64,000 bases of DNA from Monarcha castaneiventris obscurior. Taxonomy: Eukaryota > Chordata > Aves > Passeriformes > Monarchidae. Position 1 is the stretch's first letter. Each line of letters starts with the position of its first letter. Both the position numbers and the translations under genes were made by a program. The notes under the pieces were generated by a model. The model ran no database searches. It was not told the DNA's origin and was given only the letters and a program-made list of their open reading frames with translations. Positions 22,114-34,797 of this stretch are shown in pieces. The stretch lies in the NCBI GenBank assembly GCA_026261815.1, contig JAMPIT010000566.1:31149001-31213000 (forward strand). Reading direction: 5' to 3'.

Positions 22114-23960
22114 GCTGGGAAAAGAGGCTATGCACTGCTAAACTGTAAGGGCTTTGACATATGGATTTTTCCAAATCCATTTACATCTTGATTATTATTC
22201 AGTCTTGTATATCATTCAGTATTGCAAGGGACAGGAGCTTGAAACTTACAGTACCCAAGATGTTCTTAGATATATCTAAATTCCACACCTCTGAGACCAG
22301 GATGCTATGCTGGAGGGTGAGTTAGCAGGGTGTGTTTAGAATGGAGATGCTCAGGCCACTGCAGTTCCTGTGGGATTTGTCTGTTCCATAGAGGCTGGGT
22401 GGTGATGGTGGTGCCTTTCCTTATCACTGTCTTCTGCCCATTCTTTCATTTTTGCAGGCAGTATGGTTTTTTCCCAGTAAAATGAGATGGAAACTACAGA
22501 AAAGTTAAATATGTTCAGTCATATGGAAATTCTGCAAAGGTTTGGGGAAGATGTCAAACCAGGAACAAGTCTTTGATAGCAGTGAAAATAAGTCGTTCTC
22601 GCATGTGTAGAAGGCTTGTTCCCTCTAGATGTTTGTGCCCTTCCCTTTCCTCTCCACCTGGGGATGGAATCTTGTTTAGCAAGATGGAAGTGCTTGGTGA
22701 CTTCCTGCTGAATTCTCATGACCTAAGTAAATGACTTGCTAGTTGAAGTATGTTATGAAAATTAGATTTAATGTAATAGAAGACTAAACCATAGTCCTGC
22801 AAGATACAGAACTTCTATTTATCCCACATAATAATTGATATAGTAATAAAATATGTTATATAATAATAAAATATTACTTAGCTATAGAATTATAGTAAAA
22901 TAATGGGCATTGACAAACAAGGTTTCTGGAGTACTATTCTGTCCTTATCTAAAAGTATGTTGTTTAAATCATTGCAAGAAAGATAGCAAAATCAGAAATT
23001 ACTATGGAGTGGAAAACATAAATGTCTTGAGATGATGTGGATACCAAGCTGGGGTTCTGTAAGAGGAATGTAGGACATGCATGAGGGACTGACAATATGT
23101 TATAAACATATGCAAAAATCACCCAATGCAGGATTTTTTAATACACCTGAGAAATAAAGATTTAATATGTAAGTATTATCTACTGATTTTTTATTTAAAG
23201 CAAAACCATTTGGAATTTACAGTTCTCTAGGTTTCTGTGTGAGCTCTTACTTTAGATTTCGTAGCTGTAGTGATAGATTTGGATTTGACATAGCTTTAGG
23301 ATGAAGTGAAATGGTGAAATAAGTCCACCTCAAGGAACATCTCTGCCTCTGTTATTCTGATACGAAAATATTTTACCTTTGTGGCTTGACTGTGACTGAC
23401 TTGATGTGCTCTACTTAGAAAAGAAGAAGATAAGGTATACTAGAAAATAAAGCATTGGTCCAACTGAATAATTTATTCTCTATTTATTGCAGACTGTTTT
23501 GTAAAATGAATCCCTTCAGTGTTTCAGTTATGTTCCTGGAAGCTTTCTGGTGGCTTAGCTTTTATATGAAGGAAGCTATAGTTTTGTGGGTCATCTGAGC
23601 TACTAAGGGCACGGTAACTAGTTTGTATTTCAACATTTTGCTCAGCCTTGTATGTAGTAGACTTCAGTCAGACTCCCCTATTTCTCTGTCTCAGACAGTT
23701 GAGGGTTATAATGCCCATGTAGCTGATGAACTTCATAAGTGGTGCATTCATGAGAGTGACTTGATGCTATTTGTTCTATCTGAACCTTTCCTACAACATT
23801 GCTGTGATAGATTGTTGTCCTTTGTGAAAATTTCATCCTGTGAGGATGTTGTCAAAATGGTGGGAAGGCAGATTATGCTGCTTCCCCTGGTCCTGTATCT
23901 GTTTGGGGGAAGCAGAAGGGGGGACTTCCTAAATGAAGTGTGGTAGATTAATGCTTTAGT

Positions 23961-24046
23961 GGGTTTTTTAATTTATTCTGGTTTTGTTTTGATTTGGGGT
24001 TTTTGGTTGGTTTGTTGCTTGTTTGTTTGTTGTTTTTGTTGGTTTT
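23961..24046 (+). repeat. T/G-rich low-complexity tract
   Basis: Simple sequence made of gttttgttttgatttgggg and gtttgtttgttgtttttg type units. Confidence 0.85.
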
Positions 24047-25610
24047 AAAAAAGATTTCTGTATCCTTTCTGTGTCCTAAATCATTTTTACATGATGGTAA
24101 CCTACGAAATCAATCATCAGAATCTGAAGCAGGGATTGTGGTGGGTTCTGTCCTTGCAGTGCTCCAATATGTGCTGGTTTGAATTCAGCACTATGTGAAA
24201 GGATGGTTGTTACAACTTATCTTTCTGGTGCTGTTATTGGACAAAATTATTGGAGTATTAAAAAAAAAAAAGCATTTTCTTTGTTTCCTTCCATTCCTGA
24301 GTTGGCTGAGAGGGAAGAAGTGGCAAGCAGAGTTGGTTTTCTCTGCAAAGCAGACTGCAGACTGAGGAGCAGCATGGAGGCAACGTGGTGCCCATGTGCA
24401 CAATTCGTCATGACATTAATGGCCCTTATGAATATAAAGTGAGGCTAGCATGCAGTGATTACACATCAAGAGCCAAATTATTATTGGTAATGATGATGTG
24501 TATATGTTTCAGTGAAGGCTGGATTGCTTCTAATGGGTTTTGTTTTCAATTCCTGTGTTTAATGTGAGGTACTTCTGGCTCCTGACTTCTTGTTTAAAAT
24601 AGGATTCCCATCTTCTGCTGTCTGTGAAACATGATTCCTGGTTTCTATCCATTGATATAGGCACTTTTATTCTTGCTGTTCTTTCTTTTTTTAGAGTTTA
24701 GAGTTTGTGTTGGTTTTTTGGTTGCCAGGGGTTTTTTTGTTTGTTCTTGAACTGTCAAAATAAGCATCATGTTTTCACAGGTAGAACATGCACCTTATGT
24801 AACTGTTGTGATATGAGTATGAAATTTGGCAGAAAATAACCCCCCTTGTGTTCCAACTATTCCTCTGACATCAGAGGGGCAGGGTGTGGCTGGCCTTAAT
24901 TTCTGATTTATAACCAATTCAACATTATAGATCTGGTTGCATTGAATCAGAACTGTCACTATCACACATTCACAAAGTGCAGTTTCTTGAAGCAACAGGT
25001 TATAGATTATTGTTAGATTGCTGGTTATAAATTCATTCAATCTAAAAAATATGAGCATGTAGTGCTCTGTACAAGTGTCCTTGCATGTCAGAGGTAAAAA
25101 TATTACCCAAGAGGTGTCCCTTGGGTGGCAAGTAGTGGTGGATTTGAAACGAGGCAACTGGGATTTTAGAGGAGGGAGGGAATAGGAGCAAAAGCATTCC
25201 TGGGGCTGACTGTGCCCAGGCAGTTGGGAAGGTGTGACCACTCTGAGGGGGCTGTGCTGGGGGCAGTACAGCTCTGAGGAAGGAATCAGAGCTCTCATAC
25301 AGGTAATAATCTCCTAGATGGCATGCATACTTGTACTGGATTCACAAGGTGCAGCAATGGAAAATCTCAGGACACTCCAGAAAGCCTAAGCAAGTCTGAT
25401 TCACTATTAGATGACAGGCCTTAGTCTCTTTTTACCTTTCCATTCCTCTCTGAGTTTCTGTATTTGGCCTGAGATACTGTCTGGGATGCTTCCCACCCTG
25501 CCTTCTGATGATGTGGATGGTGAAACTGCGTGACAGGTGATGTTTGGATGCTGGCTTGCTCACGACAAAGACAAGACTATGAGCAGCCAAGCTTTAAACC
25601 TCTGCCATTT

Positions 25611-25657
25611 AAAAAAACCCAAACCAATCAAAAAAAAACCCTGACAAAAACCAAACT
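25611..25657 (-). repeat. A/C-rich low-complexity tract
   Basis: Reads aaaaaaacccaaaccaatc and similar on the plus strand, so it is the same class as the T/G tracts but in minus orientation. Confidence 0.8.
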
Positions 25658-28600
25658 CCCAGAATTCTGAATACTTTGTCTGGAAAAAAGACTTAGCAGT
25701 TCCATCAAGAGTCTTCTTTGCTGGGGGGAAAAAAAAAAAGTTAGGTGTTTTTGGTCAGTCTTTCCAAGGGACAAAGCCCCAGTATGCTAACTATCATGAT
25801 AATGAAATTTTTTAGAATTGCTGTTGGTGAATCTTAGTGATGTTTTTGGTTGAACTTTTGAAATGGAGCTTTCAAAGAAGAAAATACCTAGAAGAGTTTA
25901 TCAGAAGGGAAAGAATGATGTAAAATTAATTGTTCGTCCTAGGAAACCTTTATAAAGGACATCCTTTCTCTCTTTGTAAGTAAGAGGAATAGATGGTCAT
26001 TTTGAACAGAAGAAGCATTTTAATATTTTGTGTTACTTGGTCAACTTCAGCGCATGTCTTCTGACAAACCAAGGGAGGAGCCATGCTGTGAGTTAAACTG
26101 AAAACCTCATTTTAAGATTGGGAATATGAGTAAACCCAAAGGGATTTGTTCCCCAAGACATATCAGAGCAACTCCATTGAGTTCATGTAATTTACTTCCA
26201 CCTTTTCAAAGTGCTTCAATTAAAATTAAATGAGATTTAGCTCAGGCAATTCTAGTTTTGTGTAGTCATTACTAGTTTATCAAGCACGACCATAACTTTC
26301 CAAAATATTTTTATTACAGCTTTAATAAATAATTCAAGATGTGTCATAATTTTCTTTGGTATCTCAAGACTGAGCATTTCTAGTGGCCTTCAGGCAACTG
26401 CTTAATTTATCCAATGCACATTATGGTATCAGAAAAGTGATCTCCATCTCCGGGAAAGGAGGTACATATTCAAGACTAGGAATAGCTGGCACAGCAGTAG
26501 GTTTATGCTGATATTTTATTTTGGCAATCACCAGCTTTCTGACAACATTCATTGTTTGCTGCTGTCCCTGTTAGGTCATCAGCACATATGCCTGCAGTAA
26601 AGATTTCCTTTCTTTAGTTACAGTAGAATGAGACAAATGTTACATTGCATTTATTTGTTCTTTCAGTTAGCTCTTGCTTGTGCTAAAAGATGTACACACA
26701 GTGCAGGAGAGGAGTGTATTGGAAACAGAAGTGGGTGGGAAAGAATAGAGCCTTCACAACTGGGGAAAGAGCATCCAGATTTGACCCATGGGGCAGAGGG
26801 AGATAATTATGGCAGGAAGAGAGAGGTGCGAGACAGTGAACGTATGTTGGATTGGGAGCTCTGTTGGGGTTAGGAGAAGCAGAAGGTTGGATGCATCTGC
26901 TCATGATGCACACAGTTTGGCTTTTACCCATGTATCTTAAAGGTCCTTTTTGACAGAGAATTGGATTCACTTTCAAAATACTAACTTGAAAAGCAACCCA
27001 CCCTTTCTTATTTTTTTCCTTCTGAAAAGTGGTTTGGAACTCTGAGTTTCTTCTAGGTACACTGTTGGCAAAATTTGAATCCTGAACCTTTAAATCTGCA
27101 GCACAGACCTGTTACAGTGGAGGAAAAGAATCAATTTTGGTCATCTTGGGAACCTAAGTGTTAGAAAGAAGCTTTTTATACTGTTTCTTTGTATTAAAAC
27201 TGGTAGTCAACGGCAGAATAATACAGATCAGAAGCTCAGTTTGAGCTTCAGATGTGAGAGGGGACTGCTGTCTGTTGACTCCAGAAAAAAGAGTCAAAAA
27301 AGAGTTACCTTGCATGACCAGCCCAAGAATCTGTTAATTTATTGGCTTGGCAACAGTTGCATAGAGCTGCTACAAGGGTGGGATAAAACTGCTTCAGTTT
27401 ATAGGGAAGCATAGGAAATCTTGTAAGTGAAAGGCGTATGGAAACCTAGAATCGTGGTTAAAACTCTCTTAAAAGGAGGCAGAAGCATAGATTTTCTGCC
27501 TGGCTTCTTAAAGAAAGATGAAGTGTGATCTAGCTGGAGTAATGACATTTAATTAAAATTGAGCATTCATGAGAAGCAAAAGTATGATTTTATTGGCTTT
27601 TTTTTTTTTTCCTATGGATTTTCAGGTAGGAGCATATGTACAGTCATTGTAGCATTTTTGTGAAGCTTTCTAGTGTTTGGATTCAAATTGGTGCTGGTAA
27701 TGCCACTCAAAATTAAGGGAAAAGATATAGGATAGTATCACACAGTTATGCAGCAAAGGTAGTACTTGTTTTTTTGTCTTTTTTCTTTGTTTGTTTCTTT
27801 TTTGTTTTCCTAATTTCTTTATTAATTTATTCAGTGAATGTTGAGCCCAGGACCAATGAAGAAAATATTGGCAACTACAGAGCTTAATCCAACTACTGAA
27901 TCAATCACTCTCATAAATGAGTACTTGTTGCATTTTCAAGTGACCATTTGGTATACCAAATTAACATTTCTTGCCTGGTGTCATTGTAAGAATGCCTTAA
28001 GGAAATGGCACTATCCCTTTTCTAAGGAATAACAGAGCTTGCATACAATATGTGGATAAGATACTCTGAAGTTCGCCCATGTTCATGGTATTAAAACACC
28101 ATGCCAGATCTGGACTTCATACTTCCTCTCTTTTTATTTATCTTATTGTTTTTTTTAATATTAGTTGTATGGTATTGTAGAGCTAGTAGAGTTAGTCATG
28201 AACATTTTATGGGAAAAGAAAACTTATTTCAGAAATCCTGCTTGATTGATCTAAAGCCAGTGTTAATAAGCAGGCAGGAGGTAAATGCTGGTCCACTCAT
28301 CTCACATGTTCTGAGATTGTAATGAGTCAAAGGATACTTCCTCCACACACCCCAAGTTGCCCTGTCCCAAATCTTCCAGCTGCACCTAATCTTGAAAATC
28401 AGCAAATTATTCAATTGCTTTTTTCATGGCAAAGGTCAGATTAAAAGCCGCCTTCTTGAAGAAGGCACCAAGAAGTCACCTTTTTGTCCAAACAAAGTTT
28501 GGTCCATCATGAAGCTGGCTTCAGACAGGATCCTTCAGGTAGAAGTAGAGGTGTCACTCTTCCAGTGTCTTGAACATAAGGGACTCTTACCCATGTCTTC

Positions 28601-28879
28601 AGTTAGTATTCTGTTGGGATAGCTCTTGAAATCAAGCTAGGAAGTTTCATACCTTGTTTTGTACACCAGCAAGTGATATGAAGTTTGCTCTGGTTACATG
28701 AATTCCAGGTCCTGACCATTTTATTATCTGCATTTTTGCTTGAACGATAACATCAAGATTGAAACTTTCTATTGCTACTAAGTAAAAGTGTGATTAATAT
28801 AGGGACATTGCTTTGACAGGGAAAAATTCCCCAAACGCAATGCTGGTATTAATTGGACACTGAATTGCTTGAAGTCATT

Positions 28880-29080
28880 CATTAGCCTGTAGGTACGGTG
28901 TTCCCAATCAGCTGCAGTTTCATTTCAGCAGAAAGTGATAAGATAATCTTTTTTTAATTAAGGTGATACTATAAATTAACCTGTCAATAAATGGCATTAA
29001 CTTTTTCAGCAGTGCAGTTACAAGTGGATGGATTCATAGCACTGTTCTTTTGCCAAGAGACAAATATTGTATCCAGTGCC
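28880..29080. promoter_or_regulatory. Possible conserved non-coding element
   Basis: The block contains an E-box-like cagctg, paired GATAA sites (gtgataagataatc), and a TTTTTAATTAA homeodomain-type site within about 50 bases. It has no transposon similarity. Dense mixed motifs of this sort are typical of developmental enhancers. Conservation is unknown. Confidence 0.2.
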
Positions 29081-30417
29081 AAGTTGTTAAATACCAATGA
29101 ATAATTTATTTAATGAATTTTGTCTTTCTCTGTTCACGATGTGACTGACAGAGCACCAGCCCTCTCCAAATGTTCTGTTCTTCAGAATTACTCTGAATTT
29201 TGGGCCTTACTGCTTCAACTTTGTTTCCCAGCATGCTAACACCTTTGCTGTATTTTGGACTAGATAAGTACATTATCTGTTAACTTCCCTATGCACCTGA
29301 GAACTATTTTATATTACAGGTTTTGGTGGGAAAGCATATTGGTAATTAGTTTTTAAATTGAGTTTCTGCAGAGGGTTAGCATGTGTGTTCTCTGTAAATG
29401 TAATTGTGTAAATGATCATGAAAGTGAATCCTCAGTGGCTCAGACATCAAAGTGAATTAAAAATGTGGTGACCTGCAGAAATACTTTATATTATATCTAG
29501 TCAGAGCCAGGTCATTATTGTCCTTCAAAAGATTTTTAGGGCTTTTGGAAGAAGAGGGAACTATTTCCAAAAACATTGCTTGAAGAAAATTGGCTTAATA
29601 TGGGCATCTAGTGGAAAGTAACATGTAATAAAATTATTTCCAAGATTCGTAAGTGTTTGTAGGTCCAGCTTCTTTTTTTTGAACTGTTGGTGCTGAGGCA
29701 GCTCTCTTTAGAAGATGGTCTACATGTTTAGTATCTTTTGACATAATTTAAAACCAAAACAAAAAATATGGCATGTTCTGGTTTAGTATCCTGCAGTAAA
29801 AAGGAAACCCAGAGCCCCTGGAAGTGGGACTGTGTTGGGATGAGACTGATGCTGGAAGGGTTGCAGAGATCTGAAGAAGTAATCCTGAGGTGTGTATGCA
29901 GCTGGTGAACATCATTGCTGCTCCTCTTCATGAGTAGCTGCTGCTACTGCATTTTAGGCTCATGTGCTGCTGCTGGTTTGCCCCATGCCCTGTATAATCT
30001 GTTTTGCATGAAGGCACTTGACATTTTAAGCGCTTTTTTAGCATATTTTTCTTTTTGTCATCTTCTGACATCTGCATGCTAATTAAAATAGCACTACTAT
30101 TCACTACTACCCCATCTGCTTCTTGGAGGCTACCAAATGTGCTTCTGTTGGAAAAGATATTGTGTCTTTTCTCCTGCCCTCTCAGCAGACACCTTGGGGG
30201 TCGTCACTGAGGGCTGGGGAGACCTTCTTCCCTTTCTAAGTGTAAAAGAGGGAGGCACGTGCAGGAGCTGATGTGCAGTCTTGAATAGAGGCAGGAGAAA
30301 TAGGGCTTTGGTATTCATTGCTGGACCTCTGCTGGGAGCACTTGTGGGATGGAGGTCAAAATATTTCAAGTGCAAATTCAGTTTGTTTAGTCCCTGAATG
30401 CAGATCATTTGCCTTAC

Positions 30418-30512
30418 CTGGTCTGTCACAGGCAATAGCTTTTAACCAGTCTTTAAAATCAATTGGTGTGATTACATTTATGGCACAATGGCTTTTACTG
30501 AAAGTATCTGTC
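30418..30512 (-). other. Candidate coding exon, 95 nt, strong splice sites
   Basis: On the minus strand the acceptor is cctggtttcctacag and the donor is ACCAG|GTAAGG; both are close to consensus. The interval is open as one base, 31 codons and one base. The peptide begins TDTFSKSHCAINVITP and ends DFKDWLKAIACDRP, with a balanced composition. This is the best-formed candidate exon that I found. Its phases fit the segment at 34885-34943 before it (AA|G, Lys) and the segment at 16028-16137 after it (G|GC, Gly). The plus strand is also open over part of this interval, but without splice sites of this quality. No family is recognised. Confidence 0.35.
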
Positions 30513-30706
30513 CTGTAGGAAACCAGGACCCAGGTCCCGAGCATAAGTGCTTTGAGCAGTAGTCAATTATTTGATAGCTGGCATTCTTCCTGCTATTTCC
30601 ATGACGTTATGTGTAGTGTTACCCTAAGGCATATTGGGATGCTGAAGTGGAACTTTCCTAATTACTATTTTTGATTGATATGAGAGGGCATGAGGACCTA
30701 CTAGTT

Positions 30707-30775
30707 AAAAAAAAAAAAACAAACAACAAACCAGCAACAGAAAGAAAAAAAACCCAAAAATTAAAGCAACAAAAG
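30707..30775 (-). repeat. A/C-rich low-complexity tract
   Basis: A run of A followed by aacaaacaacaaaccagcaa and aaaaaaaacccaaaaatt. It is the minus-oriented form of the T/G tracts. Confidence 0.8.
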
Positions 30776-30837
30776 ACCTCAAGCCACAAGGCACTGAACA
30801 GTGTGATTCAGTAGCATTTATTCTGCCATTGCAAACA

Positions 30838-30960
30838 TGATAATTACTTTTTAATTCTTATTTCCTGTCTGAATTAATTGCATTTTGTATTCAAATATGT
30901 TCTTCTGAATTATTCTCTTCTTAAGTGACTTCCTGCTTAATTGCATTTTTAATTACGTGC
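30838..30960. promoter_or_regulatory. Homeodomain-site cluster with a repeated 13-mer
   Basis: Five TAATT-type sites occur in about 120 bases. The 13-mer ttaattgcatttt occurs exactly twice, at 30874-30886 and 30938-30950, each preceded by ttcctg within a few bases. The repeated arrangement suggests either an enhancer with duplicated homeodomain or POU sites, or simply AT-rich drift. Confidence 0.25.
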
Positions 30961-32099
30961 CCTTCATAGTAACAGAAATGTTTATATTTATCTCTTGTTC
31001 CCTAGATTTTGGTATATTCCCTGCACAGTCCATACATTTCAGTAGTGCTTTGAGTTCCCACTTTGTTCTGCCTGAGTTCACTGTAGGTACCAAAGGCTGT
31101 TGATTTTCTGTGAGTTGGCAGTTTCACCTATTTTAAGGAAGACTAGGCAAATTCTGTGTTACTGTACAATACTGTAGCAGTAGGGGCAGGAGAACTGATA
31201 TTGCTCAGAGACTTCCAAAGGATCCATAGCCTCAAGGAAAATGTGGAGAAAATATAGATTAAATAAAAGAAATATTTTTTTTTACATCTCCAGCAGTGCT
31301 GTGACTCACCAGGGGGCAAGAAAAGAAGTTGCTTTTCCTTCAGCCGCTCGCAGAGACTATGTGCACACTTTTCTTGGGTTGTTGAATGATAAGTAGAAAA
31401 TTAAAGGATGGCCATTTGGGGATTTCATCCTAAATGGAGGAAGCTCCTCTCAGCTCAAACAGCCAGAGAGCAGGCTGTCTTCTCAAGGAGGTACAGGGGA
31501 AATACTGCACTAGATTTCGTGCTTAGAAGGGAGCAAACATAGTTGCCCACTGTTGAGTTAGTATGAATCATGGAGTATTTCAGAATACACCCCATCTAAG
31601 AAAGTGCTCTTCTTTTCCTCTCTGGAGAGAAGATATTTTTGCTAATTTAAATTAATAGCATTTTGGCATCAGAAAAGAAAAGGAGTTCATGCTTAGTAGT
31701 GGCACTTGCAAATATGAGGGCAAAACTCTTTTCTTAGCAGCAAGGATGCTTTTACATGCTGTGTGGAAAGTAACTGTGTGCTGGTCTGCCATCAGCCCCT
31801 TTCTCATTGTCCTGTTGCTAATGACAGGCCAACTGTAGGAGTTTCCATTTCTTCTGATTTTAGCTTTCAGATGTTCAGTTTCTTTAAAAATCCTAATCTT
31901 TAAACCCCAAATCTTTTTAGCGGGAGAATTGGAATGTACTTTGAATTGTCTAAGCTTGAATGAAGGTCTGTGGCTTTGGTGGATGGATGCTTTCTGGCCA
32001 TTCATGATTGCTTTAGCTGCCAGCCTGGAGCTATTAAATGAATGGAAATTCTCTAACAGGGTGACAGTGCCAACAGACAAATGCCTATTCTGAGCTTGC

Positions 32100-32230
32100 T
32101 CATTATGCCAGACAACAAAAATGTTGTGTAGCTGCGTAACGCTTGCATTGTGATTAGATGCATCACTTATTCATGTTCTGCAAAATAAACACATTTAGAT
32201 GGCTGACCATGACAAGCATTTGAAGAAGTA
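32100..32230. promoter_or_regulatory. Possible conserved non-coding element
   Basis: The block around gctgcgtaacgcttgcattg has two CpGs in ten bases, followed by gattagatgcatcacttatt, a mix of paired-like and octamer-like words. It lies in unique DNA. Only the composition supports it. Confidence 0.15.
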
Positions 32231-32742
32231 ATGGTCTTTAGGTGTCAGAAAAGACATAATTAAGCTGAATATTGAAAAGAGCTTCACAGCTGTGAGTACA
32301 GTTAATCAATGTAATAGGCTCTCAAAAAAGCCAGTAATGTTCCACATCAGCTTTCAATCCTATATTTTTGGGTCCAAGAATAATGTCATTAATACCCTAC
32401 TAAAGGTGATGGAGATCAGCCTTCTGTACCTCAAAGTGGACAGTAACCATCCATTAACTCAGCGCCTCTTGGGGAGCTGCTGCACTGTAACCCTGTTGGG
32501 GATGGGGCTGGAGTGGGTTGATTCACAAGAGGAGATACTTGCGTGTCAATTATAGAAGAAGAATTGCTAATAGGAAGTTGGTGTGCTCAGCACTGAGATA
32601 GTGCACAGTGCCATGGCAGTCACGGTACAAATCTTTAGGCTCTTAATAAGAGGAAATTAAATTTTCCACAAGAAGAAATTTTATGCTACTGTGTTTCACC
32701 TATTAATGTCTTTATACTCAGAACATTCACTGTGAGCCTAGA

Positions 32743-32840
32743 ATTACAAAATCACAGAATATGCTGAGTTGGAAGGGACCCATCAGGATCATTGAGTCCA
32801 ACTCTTAGTCCTGCACAGGCACCATGTGCCTGAAAGTGTT
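32743..32840 (-). mobile_element. CR1 LINE fragment, 3' end (left arm of pair)
   Basis: The sequence cacagaatatgctgagttgg, gaagggacccatcaggatca and attgagtccaactcttagtc is a minus-strand CR1 3' end. It faces a plus-strand CR1 3' end a few dozen bases away. Confidence 0.9.
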
Positions 32841-32857
32841 GTCCAAAGTATTAAGTA

Positions 32858-32920
32858 GTCCTGCAAGGAGCAGGGGAGTTGGACTCAATTATGGGTGCCT
32901 TTCAAATTGAGATATTCTAC
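32858..32920 (+). mobile_element. CR1 LINE fragment, 3' end (right arm of pair)
   Basis: The words caaggagcaggggagttgga, ctcaattatgggtgcctttc and aaattgagatattct follow the plus-strand CR1 3' end. Only about 60 bases are recognisable. Together with the copy to the left it makes an inverted repeat with roughly 45-base arms and a loop of about 70 bases. Confidence 0.82.
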
Positions 32921-33729
32921 AAATCTGGTTCTTATGAACAGTAGGGAAAGAGAAAAAGTCGGATTGGCAAAGAGTGAAGTATAAGGAAACCACAAAGATG
33001 GAAGAGAAGAAATCACATAGCAAAAGAAGAGGTTGGAAAGCCTAGCAGAAGTGGTGGAAAAAGTTGTTAAGTAACAAAGGAAATTAAAAGTTAAGAGAAA
33101 TGATGCAAATAAGTGAAAATCAGAGAACCAGATTGAAAGAGGAGAAGAAGAAGAAGGCAATGATTTAACAGTCACACACTATTAAAAAATACAGATAAAA
33201 GAGCAGTGATAAAAGCCTCTCTCTATAACAGCTGTGCAAACATGCAAACCCCAATATTGATTAGATTTCTAGTATGTATATTGGCAGATGGATTTACTTG
33301 GAGTGCTTTATGTAAGCCATAGGCTCAGTTGTGTCTTCCCGGCCCTTCCTTTTCAAACATAGGTGGGGGACAGTGGTCTGGCAAGGTAAGGACTACAGAC
33401 TTGGAAATCCTCTCTCCCATTCTACATTACTACTAATGTGCAGGTGAGCTGGTGGTCTAGGGTGGTAATGAACCTCTAACATTAGATGCAAGATGGATGT
33501 TAAAAAGTATCTGTGCATAAATCCCTTTCGGTGTCTTCACACCCCCAACACTCCTCCTAAGTGGGACTTCCCCGTAACTCTTGTTTACGAAATTTTGGCT
33601 GTTTTGTTTTTTCAGACTTCAAAATCCGAAATTTTTAGCTTTTTTTTTCCAAAGAGATGGGAGACCAGAAAAACTTGAGTTATAAATAAAAAAAGGTTAC
33701 ATTTTGCTATGTAAATTATGTATGCAATT

Positions 33730-33803
33730 AAAAAAAACCCAAACCAAACCAACCAACCAACCAACAAATCCCAAAAACCCAAAAATTAAAAAAAAAAAAA
33801 AAA
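33730..33803 (-). repeat. A/C-rich tract with CCAA units
   Basis: Reads aaaaacccaaaccaaacc, then about five ccaa units, then a long A run. It is the minus-oriented form of the GGTT tract at 56124-56153. Confidence 0.9.
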
Positions 33804-34797
33804 TCCATCCAGAACACAACCCTCTCCCCCCCAACAACTGGCCAGAGGGAGAAGAGTCAAGTTTCAGAATACTCAATGTTAAAGTGAAAAATCCTGGTGT
33901 ATGTGAATTATTGTAGCTCCACTGCTGGCAGCTTTATGAATCAGGAATACAGGAATCTAGTCTGTGATATCTCGAGCTTTTCAGTTGATTTATAACTACT
34001 GAACACCCAGCTTCTCATCTCTCTTGGACTCTTACCTTGTGTAAAGTGAAGAAATAGAGTTAATGCATTATTGTCTCGTGGAATGACAAGGCTTCCAAAG
34101 ATTTGTGCTATTTGGGTAAAAGACAGTGGTAGAATGACTTTCTGAACAATTCTCTTAATTGATAGGAAAAAAATGTGTGGAAGTTAAAAATCTGTGGTGT
34201 TTCAGAGTAAGATGTCTTGGTCCTGTTGAAATCCAGTGGTATTTTAATGACTGAGTTAGTTTTCTTAATTTCTGGTCCTTAAACTCACAAAGAAAGCTGT
34301 AAATGTCCCCTTGCAATACTTCATCTTGCATTGGTTTGTGCCGTCACCCAGTCTCTCCATGTTTTCAAACAATCACCCCATACTAAATCAGAGCTAAAAA
34401 GCTGTATACCCCCAGATAGAGAACTTCTATTGGCTGTATTAGAATTAACCAGATTAATTTAGATTAACAAAGTTATGAGCTTCGTTTTCTCTGCTGCCTT
34501 AGGTTGTACTTTGTGTTGCCTTTTGAAGAAGCGTTTTCCAAGATTACCTCTTTGTTTACATGTGGCTCATCACTCACTTAAGCAGTGATTTGGTGATCTT
34601 CTAATTACAAATCTCTGTGTAAAATTGATATTTTGGAGTGTTCCTCTGCAGCATGAAAATTTTTTGATTTTTCCTCCCCTCCCCCCACTAGCTATATATG
34701 TTGTCAGGGTTTCTTATCAATCATCAGTACATTTATTCTTTGAGTTTGTTTACTTGTTAACTGGATGGCGACTCTCGGCAGCCAGCATGATTTTATG

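Larger units (their letters stand above)
20573..32742. other. Non-coding unique DNA, 12 kb
   Basis: Long AT-rich tract without a recognised transposon or gene. Contents with own entries are a poly(T) run at 22091-22113, T/G tract 23961-24046, A/C tracts 25611-25657 and 30707-30775, hairpins at 24862-24877 and 25270-25293, a candidate exon at 30418-30512 and possible regulatory elements at 28880-29080, 30838-30960 and 32100-32230. A 107-codon plus-strand frame at 23623-23946 has no known motif. The segment 20620-20770 is GC-richer than its surroundings, without a family match. Confidence 0.55.

Noticed and set aside
23623..23946. 107-codon plus-strand open frame with protein-like look
   Set aside because: No family, no good donor, and frames of this length are expected a few times in 64 kb read six ways.
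24795..25298. 167-codon minus-strand open frame
   Set aside because: No domain recognised and no initiation context; kept only as background to the palindromes there.
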